64,000 bases of DNA from Deltaproteobacteria bacterium (GCA_019307815.1 JAFDIV010000005.1:103470-167469), one strand, 5' to 3'. Positions 44,242 through 53,304 are shown, numbered from the stretch's first letter. Made by a program: numbers and translations. The notes: generated by a model not told the origin, from the sequence alone.

Positions 44242-44925
44242 TTATGAAGTGTTGGTCATGCTAATTTCTTGGCTGATGCGCTCGAGCACCTGATCCACAG
44301 AAAGATCCGTAGTATCAATGATGACCGCATCTTGGGCAGGCTTAAGAGGTGCAAGGCTTCGGTTTTGATCCTGTTCATCCCGGAGTTTTATCTCTTGTTG
44401 GACAGTAGATTCTTCCACCCTTTCACCTCTATCAATCCGCTCCCTGTACCGCCTTTTGGCCCTCTCGGCCAAAGAAGCTGTTAGAAAAAACTTGAACCTC
44501 GCATCCGGGAAAACCACTGTCCCCATGTCTCTACCTTCTGCAACCACGCGCTTTGCCTGCCGGGCCATTTTCCTCTGGAGTTGAGTCATGGCCTCTCTGA
44601 CTTCCTTAATGGCCGATACCCTTGATGCCAACATATCCATCTCCGGTGTTCTTATTAGGCCCGTAATATCTTCTTCGCCCAGAAGCAGACGGGGGGGATC
44701 TTTTGTGGTATCAAAATATAGATCTAAACTCCTACAAAGGGCTCCAAGGCCAGTCCTGTCGTCCATGTCCATATTCTTGCGCTTAGCTGCCAATGCCACG
44801 GCCCGATACATGGCGCCTGTGTCCAAATAGGTAATGCCCAGCCTTTTTGCCAGGAGACGGCTAATTGTGCTTTTACCTGCTCCGGCAGGGCCATCAATGG
44901 CAATCACAAAACCGTCTTCCATCAT
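44242..44925 (-). CDS. cmk: Cytidylate kinase
   Basis: Phosphorylates CMP and dCMP. P-loop IDGPAGAGKSTISRLLAKRL, then TYLDTGAMYRAVAL, EGRDMGTVVFPDARFKFFLTAS and RYRERIDRG, the normal CMP-kinase order. 227 residues. Its start overlaps the hisC stop (ATGA-type junction), and it precedes rpsA, so hisC-cmk-rpsA-sppA forms one minus-strand unit. Confidence 0.94.
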   Translation of the reverse strand: MMEDGFVIAIDGPAGAGKSTISRLLAKRLGITYLDTGAMYRAVALAAKRKNMDMDDRTGLGALCRSLDLYFDTTKDPPRLLLGEEDITGLIRTPEMDMLASRVSAIKEVREAMTQLQRKMARQAKRVVAEGRDMGTVVFPDARFKFFLTASLAERAKRRYRERIDRGERVEESTVQQEIKLRDEQDQNRSLAPLKPAQDAVIIDTTDLSVDQVLERISQEISMTNTS

Positions 44926-46025
44926 GCGTGTGCCTCTTCCTCCAGAATTTTTTGAAAGGCCTTGAGGAATCGGATATTTTCTTCGGGAAGACCTACAGTG
45001 ATTCTGATATGGTCAGGCAGGCCAAAGCTGTCCATGGCCCTTATGATTACACCCTCGCGGAGCATGCGCTCGTATGTGGCTTTGCCTCCCAAAGGAGCTT
45101 TTATGAGTAAGAAATTGGTGTGTGTGGGCATGAATGATATTCCCATCTGCTTGAGGCCAGTGGCAAGCTGCTTAAGTCCGTCCCGTACCAGTTCAAGGGT
45201 GCGCTGCACGAATGCTTCATCATCAAGGGCAGCAAGTGCGGCTGTCTGGGCCAGGGAATTCACATTGAAGGGCTGACGTACCCTGTTCATATAATTGATG
45301 ATTTTTTTAGATGAAAATCCATAACCAATCCTTAAGCCAGCCAGACCGTAAAGCTTGGAAAAGGTGCGAAGAACCACCAGGTGAGGATGATGCTCAAGGA
45401 GATTCAATCCGTTGGCTACTTCAGGGTCTGTCACGAATTCAATATAGGCCTCGTCAAGGACTACAATCAGGTGCTCGGGTATGTCTTGAAGGAAGGCCAT
45501 TAGGTCTTTTTGTGACAGGGCCGCGCCTGTTGGGTTATTGGGATTGGCAATGAACACTACCTTGGTATGAGGTCCAATGGCCCGCTTCATTGAATTTAGA
45601 TCAATGTTGAAGTCCTTTAAGGGGACCGAAATCATTTTACCGCCAGCGGCCCTCACAATCTTTTCATAGACCAGAAAGGTTGGAAAGGGCTGGAGGGCTT
45701 CTTCTCCGGGATTCAAAAAAGTTCGGATGGTAAGCTCAATGATTTCATTGGATCCATTTCCCAGAATGATCTGATCTACAGGGAGGTCGAATTTTTCACT
45801 CAAGCTTGATTTCAAATAATAGCCGCTTCCATCAGGATAGCGATTCAAGGTGGAGAGTTTTTCTTTGATGGCCTCCATGGCCTTGGGCGATGGACCCAAT
45901 GGGTTTTCATTGGATGCCAGCTTGATACTCCCCGTGATTCCCAGCTCCCGCTCCAATTCCTCAATGGGCTTGCCGGGTGGATATGGGACCAGTTGCTCAA
46001 TCCCATCACGAACCAGTTTCTTCAT
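44922..46025 (-). CDS. hisC: Histidinol-phosphate aminotransferase
   Basis: Pyridoxal-phosphate aminotransferase of histidine synthesis, class II fold. It has KLASNENPLGPSPKAMEAI, ILGNGSNEIIELTIRTFL, VFIANPNNPTGAALSQ, VVLDEAYIEFV and the PLP-lysine segment RTFSKLYGLAGLRIGYG. About 368 residues from the ATG at 46025, which has AGGA upstream; a frame start at 46118 is unlikely. Related aromatic aminotransferases share this pattern, so specificity is inferred from overall similarity. It heads the cmk-rpsA unit. Confidence 0.9.
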   Translation of the reverse strand: MKKLVRDGIEQLVPYPPGKPIEELERELGITGSIKLASNENPLGPSPKAMEAIKEKLSTLNRYPDGSGYYLKSSLSEKFDLPVDQIILGNGSNEIIELTIRTFLNPGEEALQPFPTFLVYEKIVRAAGGKMISVPLKDFNIDLNSMKRAIGPHTKVVFIANPNNPTGAALSQKDLMAFLQDIPEHLIVVLDEAYIEFVTDPEVANGLNLLEHHPHLVVLRTFSKLYGLAGLRIGYGFSSKKIINYMNRVRQPFNVNSLAQTAALAALDDEAFVQRTLELVRDGLKQLATGLKQMGISFMPTHTNFLLIKAPLGGKATYERMLREGVIIRAMDSFGLPDHIRITVGLPEENIRFLKAFQKILEEEAHA

Positions 46026-46127
46026 GTCTGTCCTTTCTCCCCAAAATGGGTGCCGTTTGGAAGCTGAGATCGCCTTATAACCTAATGCCAAGGAAATGTA
46101 AATAATCCATTTAGGCATCCTTAATCC

Positions 46128-46156
46128 TTGACTTGGAAGGCTTGATCAAGTATTTT
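46128..46156 (+). promoter_or_regulatory. Sigma-70-type promoter for the IHF/HU gene and possibly SRP RNA
   Basis: TTGACT (46128-46133) and TATTTT (46151-46156) with a 17-nt spacer, about 55 nt upstream of the IHF-like gene. The SRP RNA gene follows that gene by about 12 nt, so it may share this promoter. Confidence 0.45.
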
Positions 46157-46214
46157 TATTTAAAAACGTCATGGGAAATGGGTTATTGGTCTCTTGTAAC
46201 GGTAGAGGTGGACA

Positions 46215-46493
46215 ATGAACAAATCGCAATTGGTAGAGGCCTTGGCCAAGGCGGAAAATCTGGCATTGAAGAAGGCCGAAGAAATCGTAAATACCGTCTT
46301 CGGGGACATGGAAAAGGCCTTAATCCGAGGTGAACGCGTCGAGATTCGGGGCCTGGGTAGCTTCAAGGTCAAGCACTACGACGGGTACAAGGGAAGAAAC
46401 CCCAAGACGGGAGAAGTGATCAACGTGGCTCCCAAGAAGCTTCCTTTTTTTAAGGTGGGAAAGGAGCTGAGGGAGCGGGTAGACGTTTACTAG
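46215..46493 (+). CDS. HU/IHF-family DNA-binding protein
   Basis: A 92-residue histone-like protein that bends DNA. It has MNKSQLVEALAKAENL, KKAEEIVNTVFGDMEKAL, the beta-arm motif GLGSFKVKHYDGYKGRNPKTGE and KLPFFKVGKELRERV. The GRNPKTGE arm tip is shared by IHF and HU; the basic-poor helices and arm spacing look IHF-like, but alpha versus beta cannot be decided. AGAGGTG precedes the ATG. It is divergent from hisC-cmk-rpsA. Confidence 0.9.
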   Translation: MNKSQLVEALAKAENLALKKAEEIVNTVFGDMEKALIRGERVEIRGLGSFKVKHYDGYKGRNPKTGEVINVAPKKLPFFKVGKELRERVDVY

Positions 46494-46504
46494 TTTGTAT
46501 CATT

Positions 46505-46757
46505 GCCTTGGTCGTGCTAGACGGGGAGCTAGCGGTGCCCTGTAACCCGAAATCCGCTTATGCGGGGTCGAATGTCCTGCATGAGAGTTCTTTGTCGGGG
46601 CGTTTACCTGTCACCTTTGGAGAAGGGATGGAGCTCACGTGACAGACACTTGTGAACCCCGTCAGGTCCGGAAGGAAGCAGCGGTAAGCAAGGCAGTCTG
46701 TGTCGTGATGTCATCTATCCCATTGCTTCAGGGTGCGGGGGCGGTTTCGGCAAGGCT
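46505..46757 (+). ncRNA. ffs: Signal recognition particle RNA, large bacterial type
   Basis: About 253 nt. The universal domain IV GTCAGGTCCGGAAGGAAGCA, then GCGGTAAGC, is near 46660-46690, and the Alu-like 5' domain GTGCTAGACGGGGAGCTAGC begins at about 46513. The ends pair: GCCTTG at 46505-46510 with CAAGGC at 46751-46756. The presence of the 5' Alu-like part makes it the large form rather than the 4.5S type. Start and end are placed from this terminal helix. It binds Ffh and targets nascent membrane proteins. Confidence 0.9.
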
Positions 46758-46760
46758 CGA

Positions 46761-47624
46761 GTGAGGATGCACGACCAAGGACTTCATCATAAAAGGCTTC
46801 ATATAAGCCAACTTACTGGAAAGCACTCCTCATTGCAGGTGTATTCCTCTTATCTGATTTGCCATTCCAAAGAGCCACCATTTTTCACCTTTCCCAAGCT
46901 CTCCAAGATTAGGGGAATTGTACATGCGATCTTTACCCGCCACGGAGGCGTAAGCCACTCACCGTTTGATAGCTTGAATGTGAGTCATGCAGTGGGTGAC
47001 CGGCATGAAGATGTGGAGGAAAACCTCAAGAGGATAAGGAATGCGGTATCTATTGAACACCTGGTGGCCATGGAACAGGTCCACGGCAGCCGGGTTGTTT
47101 CCTTGCGCAAAGGTGAGATTGGTGGCCATACGGTTATCCCAGACTGTGATGGACTTGTGACAGATACCCCCAAAGTTACCCTTATGGTGAAGCAGGCCGA
47201 TTGCCAGGGGGTAATCCTTCTGGATCCAGGAAAAGGGGTTCTGGGCATGGCCCACTGCGGTTGGAGGGGGAACGTGAGCGGCATTTTGGCCAAGATCGTG
47301 GCCGCAATGGTGCAGGATTTCGGATGCAATCCAGCAGATCTTCATGTGGCCATAGGTCCTTCTCTTGGGCCCTGTTGTGCCGAGTTTGTGGATTACCATA
47401 AAATATTTCCAGAGGAATTTGCCCGTTTTCAGGTGAAAGAAAACCACTTCGACCTCTGGGCCATCAGTAGATGGCAACTGGTGGGTGCGGGTGTGAAAGA
47501 GGAAAACATAGAAGTTGCTGGCATATGCACCCGATGCAGGAGTGATATCTTTTTTTCTTACAGGAAAAAGAGGGATACGGGTCGCTTTGCCACGGTTGCC
47601 ATGTTATCCTATGGGGCCCTATAG
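46761..47624 (+). CDS. pgeF: Peptidoglycan editing factor family (laccase-domain) protein
   Basis: Cytosolic YfiH/PgeF-family protein, a Cys-His-ligand metal enzyme implicated in removing misplaced amino acids from peptidoglycan precursors and with purine-nucleoside activity in some members. Family blocks are FTRHGGVSHSPFDSLNVS, VHGSRVV, ADCQGVILLDP, MAHCGWRGNVSG, IGPSLGPCCAEFVD and TCRSDIFFSYRKK-like CRSDIFFSYRKKRDTGRF. The ADC, H and C ligands are all present. The frame opens at a GTG at 46761, only 4 nt after the SRP RNA. The first 25 codons look non-coding, so a later GTG (46839) is more likely the true start. Confidence 0.85.
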   Translation: MRMHDQGLHHKRLHISQLTGKHSSLQVYSSYLICHSKEPPFFTFPKLSKIRGIVHAIFTRHGGVSHSPFDSLNVSHAVGDRHEDVEENLKRIRNAVSIEHLVAMEQVHGSRVVSLRKGEIGGHTVIPDCDGLVTDTPKVTLMVKQADCQGVILLDPGKGVLGMAHCGWRGNVSGILAKIVAAMVQDFGCNPADLHVAIGPSLGPCCAEFVDYHKIFPEEFARFQVKENHFDLWAISRWQLVGAGVKEENIEVAGICTRCRSDIFFSYRKKRDTGRFATVAMLSYGAL

Positions 47625-47659
47625 GAGAGATCTGGCGGTCGCGACATTGCGGCAAGCCC

Positions 47660-48442
47660 CTACTGTGTAGCTAGACGTTTGGCCAGCAAGGCCGCACCTA
47701 GGGCTCCAACGATTTGGGGTTCCTTGTAAATATGTATAGGTTTTCCCACCTTTTTCTCGAACAAGGCCACGACTCCCTGGTTTTTGGCCACGCCCCCTGT
47801 CATGGTGACCTCCCCATGGACACCCACTGTCTGCACCATGTTCCAGATTCGGTTTACGATGGCCGTATGGAGCCCTAGAATAATATCCTCCTTGGGTTTA
47901 TTCTGGGCGATGAGGGACACCACCTCTGATTCGGCAAATACCGTACATACACTTGATATGGCAATGGTCTCGTTAGCCTTCAAGGAAAGCCTTCCCAATT
48001 CATCCAGAGAGACGCCGAATGTGGCGGCCATCACCTCCAGGAATCGTCCGGTTCCTGCGGCGCATTTGTCGTTCATGGTGAAGTCCAAAACCTTGCCTTC
48101 ATGGTCTATGTGGATGACCTTTGAGTCCTGCCCACCGATATCAATGACCGTGCCCGTGTCCGGAAATATGTGATGGGCGCCCATGGCATGGCAGGATATC
48201 TCTGTGACCTTCTTGTCTGCAAATGGAATTGATATGCGGCCGTAACCTGTTGCCACAATGGTGCTTATTTGTGAACGCCTAAGCTCCGCCCAGGCCAGTG
48301 CCTCGGCCAGTGCTGCCTCAGATGCTCCGATACAGTCAGAACCCGTTGGCTTGATGGAGTAAGATACAATCTCTTTGTCCTGGTCAATGATGATCGCCTC
48401 GGTGCTGAGAGAGCCAGTATCAATTCCTGCGAAATAATCCAT
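47660..48442 (-). CDS. Activator ATPase of 2-hydroxyacyl-CoA dehydratase (BadF/HgdC family)
   Basis: ASKHA-fold ATPase with a dimer-bridging 4Fe-4S cluster. It delivers one high-energy electron to 2-hydroxyacyl-CoA dehydratase or benzoyl-CoA-reductase-type enzymes. It has FAGIDTGSLSTEAIIID, VATGYGR, TVIDIGGQDSKVI, NDKCAAGTGRFLEVMA (cluster Cys), ISSVCTVFAESEVVSLIAQ (second Cys) and MTGGVAKNQGVVALFE. Length 260 is typical. Its ATG overlaps the stop of the dehydratase gene upstream (TGATG), and the set reads as one operon. Confidence 0.9.
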   Translation of the reverse strand: MDYFAGIDTGSLSTEAIIIDQDKEIVSYSIKPTGSDCIGASEAALAEALAWAELRRSQISTIVATGYGRISIPFADKKVTEISCHAMGAHHIFPDTGTVIDIGGQDSKVIHIDHEGKVLDFTMNDKCAAGTGRFLEVMAATFGVSLDELGRLSLKANETIAISSVCTVFAESEVVSLIAQNKPKEDIILGLHTAIVNRIWNMVQTVGVHGEVTMTGGVAKNQGVVALFEKKVGKPIHIYKEPQIVGALGAALLAKRLATQ

Positions 48443-49758
48443 CAGTCAACTTCCAGTGCTTCGAAAAAGGCCTCCAGCCGGGTTCTGGCCTGTTCCTCGG
48501 AATACGCCCGGGAATCGGTCATGTCCGCTTCGATAACCACTGCCTTTACGCCCAGCTCTTCGGCCAGCAGTTGCTTCATGTCGTATTGCCCTACGGAATA
48601 AGGTTTGCAGCTCCTATCAGAGTGTATTACCAGACCATCGATCTGGTAATCAGTGATCATCTGTTTCATGAGATTCAAGCGGTGTTTCAGGTTGTTGTTC
48701 AATATAACGAGGTTGTAGGCCTTGGCCATGGATTCAAAGGGTGAGCTCTCGTCAAGATAGTGGATGGTCTCTGCCCATGCATTTGTATATGTGGCAGCAA
48801 CGAAACTACATCCCCGTTCAGCGAAGAGATGCGACCAGTCCCTCAATTTGAACCACACTGCGATATTGTCCCACATGAGCCGCTTTTGTTCATTGGTAAT
48901 GGCCCCTATGCCTTTTTGAACGCGGTCTTGGAGCTCGGCCAGGAGAATCTCATAATATTGCCGCGCCACAGGCAGACCCCTTAGGGACACGATGGGTGCC
49001 AGATGTACAAAGGCATCGAAAATGGTCATGGGTGCTGGCCTTGCCTTCATGGTGGCCAGCACATCGCCCCATAATTGGGAAGATTCCCTAGCAATGCCGA
49101 TTACCTCTTCCAGTCGTTTCTCAGAGAATCGTTTTCTGGAGATGGCCTCCAGCGTTGGAATCATTTCCTGCAACTGGGCGGTCATATAATCCAAATCAGC
49201 CTTTTTGATATCTTCAAAGTTATAAGGCGTGTCAAAGAGAATCAACGGAATACGCCAATAATGAGAGAGTTCTTTGAACCAATAAAGGATGGTTTGGCAA
49301 ATATTGTTTGAACAAAAAAGAAGGTCGGGCTTGGGCAATTTGCCGGTAGGAGTCTTGCCAGAAAAAGCATGACCCAAATCAATGCGGGCATAAGAGCAAA
49401 GATCCGGGTGGTAGCCCTGTTTTTCCGCCTCCTGGCAGATTTCAGGGCCCATTTTTTGGGCCCCACAAAGGGCCCCGTGATTTTCTGGATAAACCGTATA
49501 GAAGTCGAAAACCCTCAGGAGTTCCACGGGTGCTCCGCTACTCACCCAAGCCACGGGCTTGGCGCCCTTTGCATATCGGGACAGGAAATAGTGTCTTGTC
49601 ATGATTTGCCGGAGGCGCGATGCACATTTGAGTGGAGGGCCAAGATGTGGATTGGATTTGCGCGGGCGTTTCTTTTTACGGCTTTTTTGAAGCCACATGA
49701 GGGCCGGTGTGCCCATATCCTTCATGAACTGGTATTTTATTTTGGCTGCAAATGTCAT
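48442..49758 (-). CDS. 2-hydroxyacyl-CoA dehydratase / BcrB-type subunit
   Basis: Fe-S subunit of the 2-hydroxyacyl-CoA dehydratase D-component family. Cysteine ligands lie in ENHGALCGAQKMG, PDLCSYARIDLG and CSNNICQTILYW. FDTPYNFEDI and the late GLVIHSDRSCKPYSVGQ also fit. The N-terminal about 50 residues are Lys/Arg-rich and not family-typical. The gene could serve a dehydratase (2-hydroxyglutaryl- or lactoyl-CoA type) or an ATP-dependent aromatic-ring reductase. Only two catalytic subunits and one activator are present, which favours the dehydratase. It is 11 nt from the next subunit gene. Confidence 0.85.
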   Translation of the reverse strand: MTFAAKIKYQFMKDMGTPALMWLQKSRKKKRPRKSNPHLGPPLKCASRLRQIMTRHYFLSRYAKGAKPVAWVSSGAPVELLRVFDFYTVYPENHGALCGAQKMGPEICQEAEKQGYHPDLCSYARIDLGHAFSGKTPTGKLPKPDLLFCSNNICQTILYWFKELSHYWRIPLILFDTPYNFEDIKKADLDYMTAQLQEMIPTLEAISRKRFSEKRLEEVIGIARESSQLWGDVLATMKARPAPMTIFDAFVHLAPIVSLRGLPVARQYYEILLAELQDRVQKGIGAITNEQKRLMWDNIAVWFKLRDWSHLFAERGCSFVAATYTNAWAETIHYLDESSPFESMAKAYNLVILNNNLKHRLNLMKQMITDYQIDGLVIHSDRSCKPYSVGQYDMKQLLAEELGVKAVVIEADMTDSRAYSEEQARTRLEAFFEALEVD

Positions 49759-49769
49759 GTTAATATGTT

Positions 49770-50855
49770 TTAGCTGATCATCTCCACAAAGGCCTCTACG
49801 CGCGTAGTCATTTGACCTGAAAGGCCTTGATTGATTTCAGTGTCCAAAACCAAGCTGGGTATGTTATGTTTCTTGAGTTCTGTTTGAAGATTTGGCACGT
49901 CAAACCATTCTGGTTCGCAGAACTTTACAATGTTAAAAATGACCCCCTTTGCGCCTGTCTTTTGGATCAATTGTAAAAGAAAATCGCTTCTCTGTTCAAT
50001 AGGTGAGCTCCTGGTGGAGCAGGGGGGCATTTGAAAGTATTGGTCTCGCATGGCCTTAAAAGGGTCTGTAGAAGGGTCTATCGGTGGCCCCAGGAGCCTC
50101 CTGCTCCCATTCAGGAGGTCATCATGGGCGATTCTCACACCCAATTCATCCAGCAGATCCAGTAGCTGGGGAGGGTTTGGCAGGACACCGCTCAAAATAA
50201 CGGGTATCTTGTTTTGAGGATCTTTGCCCTGGTTTTTGTGGAGGTATTTTTCTAGGGCCGGAATGAGGTCTTCTGGTAAAAGATATTCCACTTGGCGGAC
50301 CACTCGGTAGAATTCCCTGTTTCCGCCTGGAATCTGGGCCGTTGCCCTCTTTTCATAGAGTTGGTGTAGAAGACCTGATATGTGATTGGATGCCTCGATT
50401 GCCTCTTTCAAGGCCCTGTGATCCATGGGGCCCAACTGTTTTTCCAGGAGATCAGCAAGATTTCTGAGTTGGGCCATGTAATACTCTGGAGCGCCCTGAG
50501 AATAAGGTGCCTTGGGGTGATAGAAAAAATAGCAGGGACTCTTGGCCCCCATATAATCGTAGATGACTGATGCCATATTCTGTATGGAATCACAGGTATG
50601 TGGGAACAGAAATCCGTCAAGGAAATAGCATTTTCCCTGCAGGATAAGCTCCATGCCCATTCTTACCACAGAGCAGATATAAGACTGGAGATGGGCATTG
50701 GCCCCTGCCACCTCCACGGGTGGATCCCAAATCTCGGCAGGAACCGCGTTCATGGCCCATAGGATTTCTTTGGGGTACTGGGCAGGAAAAACACCAAAGA
50801 CCGTCCTCCCTTTTTCCTTTTGGGCCAACAGATAACCTTTTCTCTCAATAATTTC
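49770..50855 (-). CDS. 2-hydroxyacyl-CoA dehydratase / BcrC-type subunit
   Basis: Second catalytic subunit. Family blocks are GVFPAQYPKEILWAMNAVPAE, SYICSVVRMGMELIL, the cluster motif PHTCDSIQNMASV, IPVILSGVLPNP, RIAHDDLLNGSR and FNIVKFCEPEWFD. It is the first gene of the minus-strand unit subunit-subunit-activator. The ATG at 50855 gives MEIIERKGY. A TTG at 50882 would extend 9 residues into a palindromic repeat and is less likely. Confidence 0.85.
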   Translation of the reverse strand, partial: EIIERKGYLLAQKEKGRTVFGVFPAQYPKEILWAMNAVPAEIWDPPVEVAGANAHLQSYICSVVRMGMELILQGKCYFLDGFLFPHTCDSIQNMASVIYDYMGAKSPCYFFYHPKAPYSQGAPEYYMAQLRNLADLLEKQLGPMDHRALKEAIEASNHISGLLHQLYEKRATAQIPGGNREFYRVVRQVEYLLPEDLIPALEKYLHKNQGKDPQNKIPVILSGVLPNPPQLLDLLDELGVRIAHDDLLNGSRRLLGPPIDPSTDPFKAMRDQYFQMPPCSTRSSPIEQRSDFLLQLIQKTGAKGVIFNIVKFCEPEWFDVPNLQTELKKHNIPSLVLDTEINQGLSGQMTTRVEAFVEMIS

Positions 50856-50870
50856 CATTATCAAAACTGC

Positions 50871-50912
50871 ACTTTTACCCAAATCAGCCTTGAGCAGAAA
50901 TGGGTAAAAGTT
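50871..50912. repeat. REP-like palindrome, copy 1
   Basis: A 42-bp sequence with outer inverted arms ACTTTTACCCA and TGGGTAAAAGT and an asymmetric core. Its reverse complement differs from copy 2 (55142-55185) at a single core base. It sits in the 5' region of the dehydratase operon. Confidence 0.6.
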
Positions 50913-51056
50913 GAATGCTGATATAATATCTGTTCTTTACACACCGGGGTGCACTATAGAGGTTATGTAAGGGCCAAGTCAAGATGCTGACTGAGCATTT
51001 GTGCTAAAGGATGCCAATCTACTTGGGCAGTGGCCAAGATAAGTCGAACACAATAT

Positions 51057-53225
51057 CTATCGTCCGGGGATCGGTAGAACAGGGATAGGGGTTGCCGGGG
51101 ATTCGGCCCCGCCCTCTCCCTCCACTGGAAAGGGCGGGCTCCCGCCTTCTGTGGCTGGCGCACCCTGGCCCAGGAAGCGTTGAAAGAGTTGCTTGTTTTC
51201 CTCTTCTTGGGCAATTTCCAGGATGTCTTGTGCCCTACGGTTGTCAGGGTCCATATCTAGAATCTTGTCTGCCAAGACCCTTGCCTTATGGAACTGGCCG
51301 GTCTCCAAAAACCTCTCCGCCCTGGATAGCATGCGCTTGACGGTCTCTTCTTTACTATGGGTACTTTTCAGCCCAGCCACTGCTTCCCGTCTCAATGCCT
51401 TGGCCCTAGGTTCTTGGGGGAAGCGGTTCAAGATTTCTTGTGCCTTTTTTAGGGCCAGGGCATACTGTTTTGCCTCTAAATGTTGGTAGCCCTCAGCAAG
51501 TTTACTTTCTATAAATTTGCTTTTGGCTCCCTGCCTGGCCAATTGGATGATTTTCCTGGCCCTCTGGTTCCCCGGGTCTAGGGCAAGTACGCCCTTTGCC
51601 TCCTGGGCAGCCTTTCGAAACCTTTGCGAATCAAGGTATGCCTCGGACTTGGCAAGCTTGGCCTCAATGGCCGTCTTCCTTTCCTGCTCCTTTTTCAGGG
51701 CCGCATGTGCTTCTGCCTTCAGCTTAAGGGCCCTCGTATTGGTGGGGTTTTCCTTTAAGACCTCATCCGTTCGCTTTAGGGCCATGGCGAATTTGCCGGA
51801 CTTCAGGTAATCCTCAGCCTCATCCAATTTTAGGGCCATGAGACGATTTGCCTTTGCCTGCCTGGCCTCTGCCAAAAGGGTCTTGGCTTCCACATTCTCG
51901 GGGTCCTTTTGAAGGACCTTTTGTGCTAGAGTTGCAGCAGTGTCAAATTTCCCACTCTTTAGGGCCTGCTCAGCCCTCTGTAAGGTATCGTGCATCTCCT
52001 TTTCTGCTTCCGCAACGGGCTTTCCGGGCGATGGAGCCTTCTGTAAGGGAGAGATCTCAGTTTTTTTCTTCTCAGCCCTTTTTGGAGGTACCAGGGGAAT
52101 TTTTGCAGTGGCTTGGGGTTCGGGGGACTCTATTGCTCCGCCCTGCTTTTTAGGCGCTATAGCCTGGGTTGGAGTTGTGGGCTGCTTGGCTCTTTCTTTT
52201 AGGTATTTAGAGTAGTAAAAATATCCTCCTCCGGCAACAGCCACGCTGGCTACAAGGAGAATGAGAAGCAGAGGGAGCCATGCCGATGATTTTTTCGGTG
52301 CCTGTGGCCGAGTTATGGGCTGGGTCTGTATAGGAGCGGGGGCTTGCCTGGCCGAGACAGGAGGCTGTTTTGGGACATAAGCCTTTTGTTCAATAGCTTT
52401 TTCCAGGGCCTCTTTAAATTCCTCACAGGAGCGCCACCGGTCCTCGGGTTTCTTTTCAATGGCCTTAAGGATCACCTGCTCCAGGAAAGGTGAAATGGAA
52501 GGGAGAAATTCTCTGGGAGGAGGGGGCGTTTCCCTAATATGGGATTGCATGATGGTATAAAGGCTTCCCCCCTCGGAAAAGGGAACCTTTCCTGTTGTCA
52601 TCTGGTAAAGGGTTATTCCCAAGGAATAGATATCCGAGGCAGCGGTGATGGGATGATCTTTGGATGCCAATACCTGTTCGGGGGACATGTAATAAGGAGA
52701 GCCCATACCCATGCCAGTGGCCGTAAGGGTGGTCTCGAAATTTTCTCCAAGGATTCGGGCGATTCCGAAGTCAGTGATTTTTACCTGCCCTTCCTGGTTG
52801 ATCATGATGTTGCTGGGTTTGATATCCCTGTGAACGATCCCGAGTTTGTGGGCATAGCCGATGGCGCTTAGTACCTGCTTAAAGATTTGGCTGATCTGGT
52901 CAGGCGGAAGCGCACCTTGCGCCTCCTTTATCATGTGGTGCAGGGTGGTGCCATCCACATACTCCATTACAATAAAATATTGACCTTTCTGTTGGATAAA
53001 ATCATAAAGGGTTACGATATTGGGATGGCGAAGGCGGTCCATCACTTCCGCCTCCCGGAAAAAGCGATCGTGAAAAGAACGGTCACCCTCCAGGGCTGCA
53101 GAGAGCATCTTGATGGCCACGATGCGGCGGGCAAGGGTTTTGTGCTGGCCCCGGTACACCACGGCCATGCCTCCCTTGCCTATGAGGTCCACAACGCAGT
53201 AATTTCCGATCTCTTTCCCAATCAT
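51057..53225 (-). CDS. Transmembrane serine/threonine protein kinase with C-terminal TPR array
   Basis: Eukaryotic-like (Hanks) kinase in residues about 8-275: glycine loop IGKGGMAVVY, VAIKM (Lys39), IVHRDIKPSNIM (catalytic loop 131-142), TDFGIA (151-156), SPYYMSPEQV and SDIYSLGITLYQM. A Pro-rich linker follows, then one membrane helix (about 316-338). Beyond it are at least five TPR-like repeats between about 412 and 675, such as LKSGKFDTAATLAQKVLQKD and LETGQFHKARVLADKILDMD. A Pro/Gly tail ends the protein. The TPR part would be periplasmic and may sense or bind envelope proteins. It stands alone; no phosphatase gene is adjacent. Confidence 0.9.
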   Translation of the reverse strand: MIGKEIGNYCVVDLIGKGGMAVVYRGQHKTLARRIVAIKMLSAALEGDRSFHDRFFREAEVMDRLRHPNIVTLYDFIQQKGQYFIVMEYVDGTTLHHMIKEAQGALPPDQISQIFKQVLSAIGYAHKLGIVHRDIKPSNIMINQEGQVKITDFGIARILGENFETTLTATGMGMGSPYYMSPEQVLASKDHPITAASDIYSLGITLYQMTTGKVPFSEGGSLYTIMQSHIRETPPPPREFLPSISPFLEQVILKAIEKKPEDRWRSCEEFKEALEKAIEQKAYVPKQPPVSARQAPAPIQTQPITRPQAPKKSSAWLPLLLILLVASVAVAGGGYFYYSKYLKERAKQPTTPTQAIAPKKQGGAIESPEPQATAKIPLVPPKRAEKKKTEISPLQKAPSPGKPVAEAEKEMHDTLQRAEQALKSGKFDTAATLAQKVLQKDPENVEAKTLLAEARQAKANRLMALKLDEAEDYLKSGKFAMALKRTDEVLKENPTNTRALKLKAEAHAALKKEQERKTAIEAKLAKSEAYLDSQRFRKAAQEAKGVLALDPGNQRARKIIQLARQGAKSKFIESKLAEGYQHLEAKQYALALKKAQEILNRFPQEPRAKALRREAVAGLKSTHSKEETVKRMLSRAERFLETGQFHKARVLADKILDMDPDNRRAQDILEIAQEEENKQLFQRFLGQGAPATEGGSPPFPVEGEGGAESPATPIPVLPIPGR

Positions 53226-53304
53226 GATTTTCAGACCTATTGGTGAATATCGGATATCTTAACGGAAAATTCAAGGCTTAAAGTAGCTTTCTTTGCAGGA
53301 ACTT

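Noticed and set aside
46505..46757. tmRNA or RNase P RNA
   Set aside because: The GGTCCGGAAGGAAGCA domain and Alu-like 5' domain identify SRP RNA.
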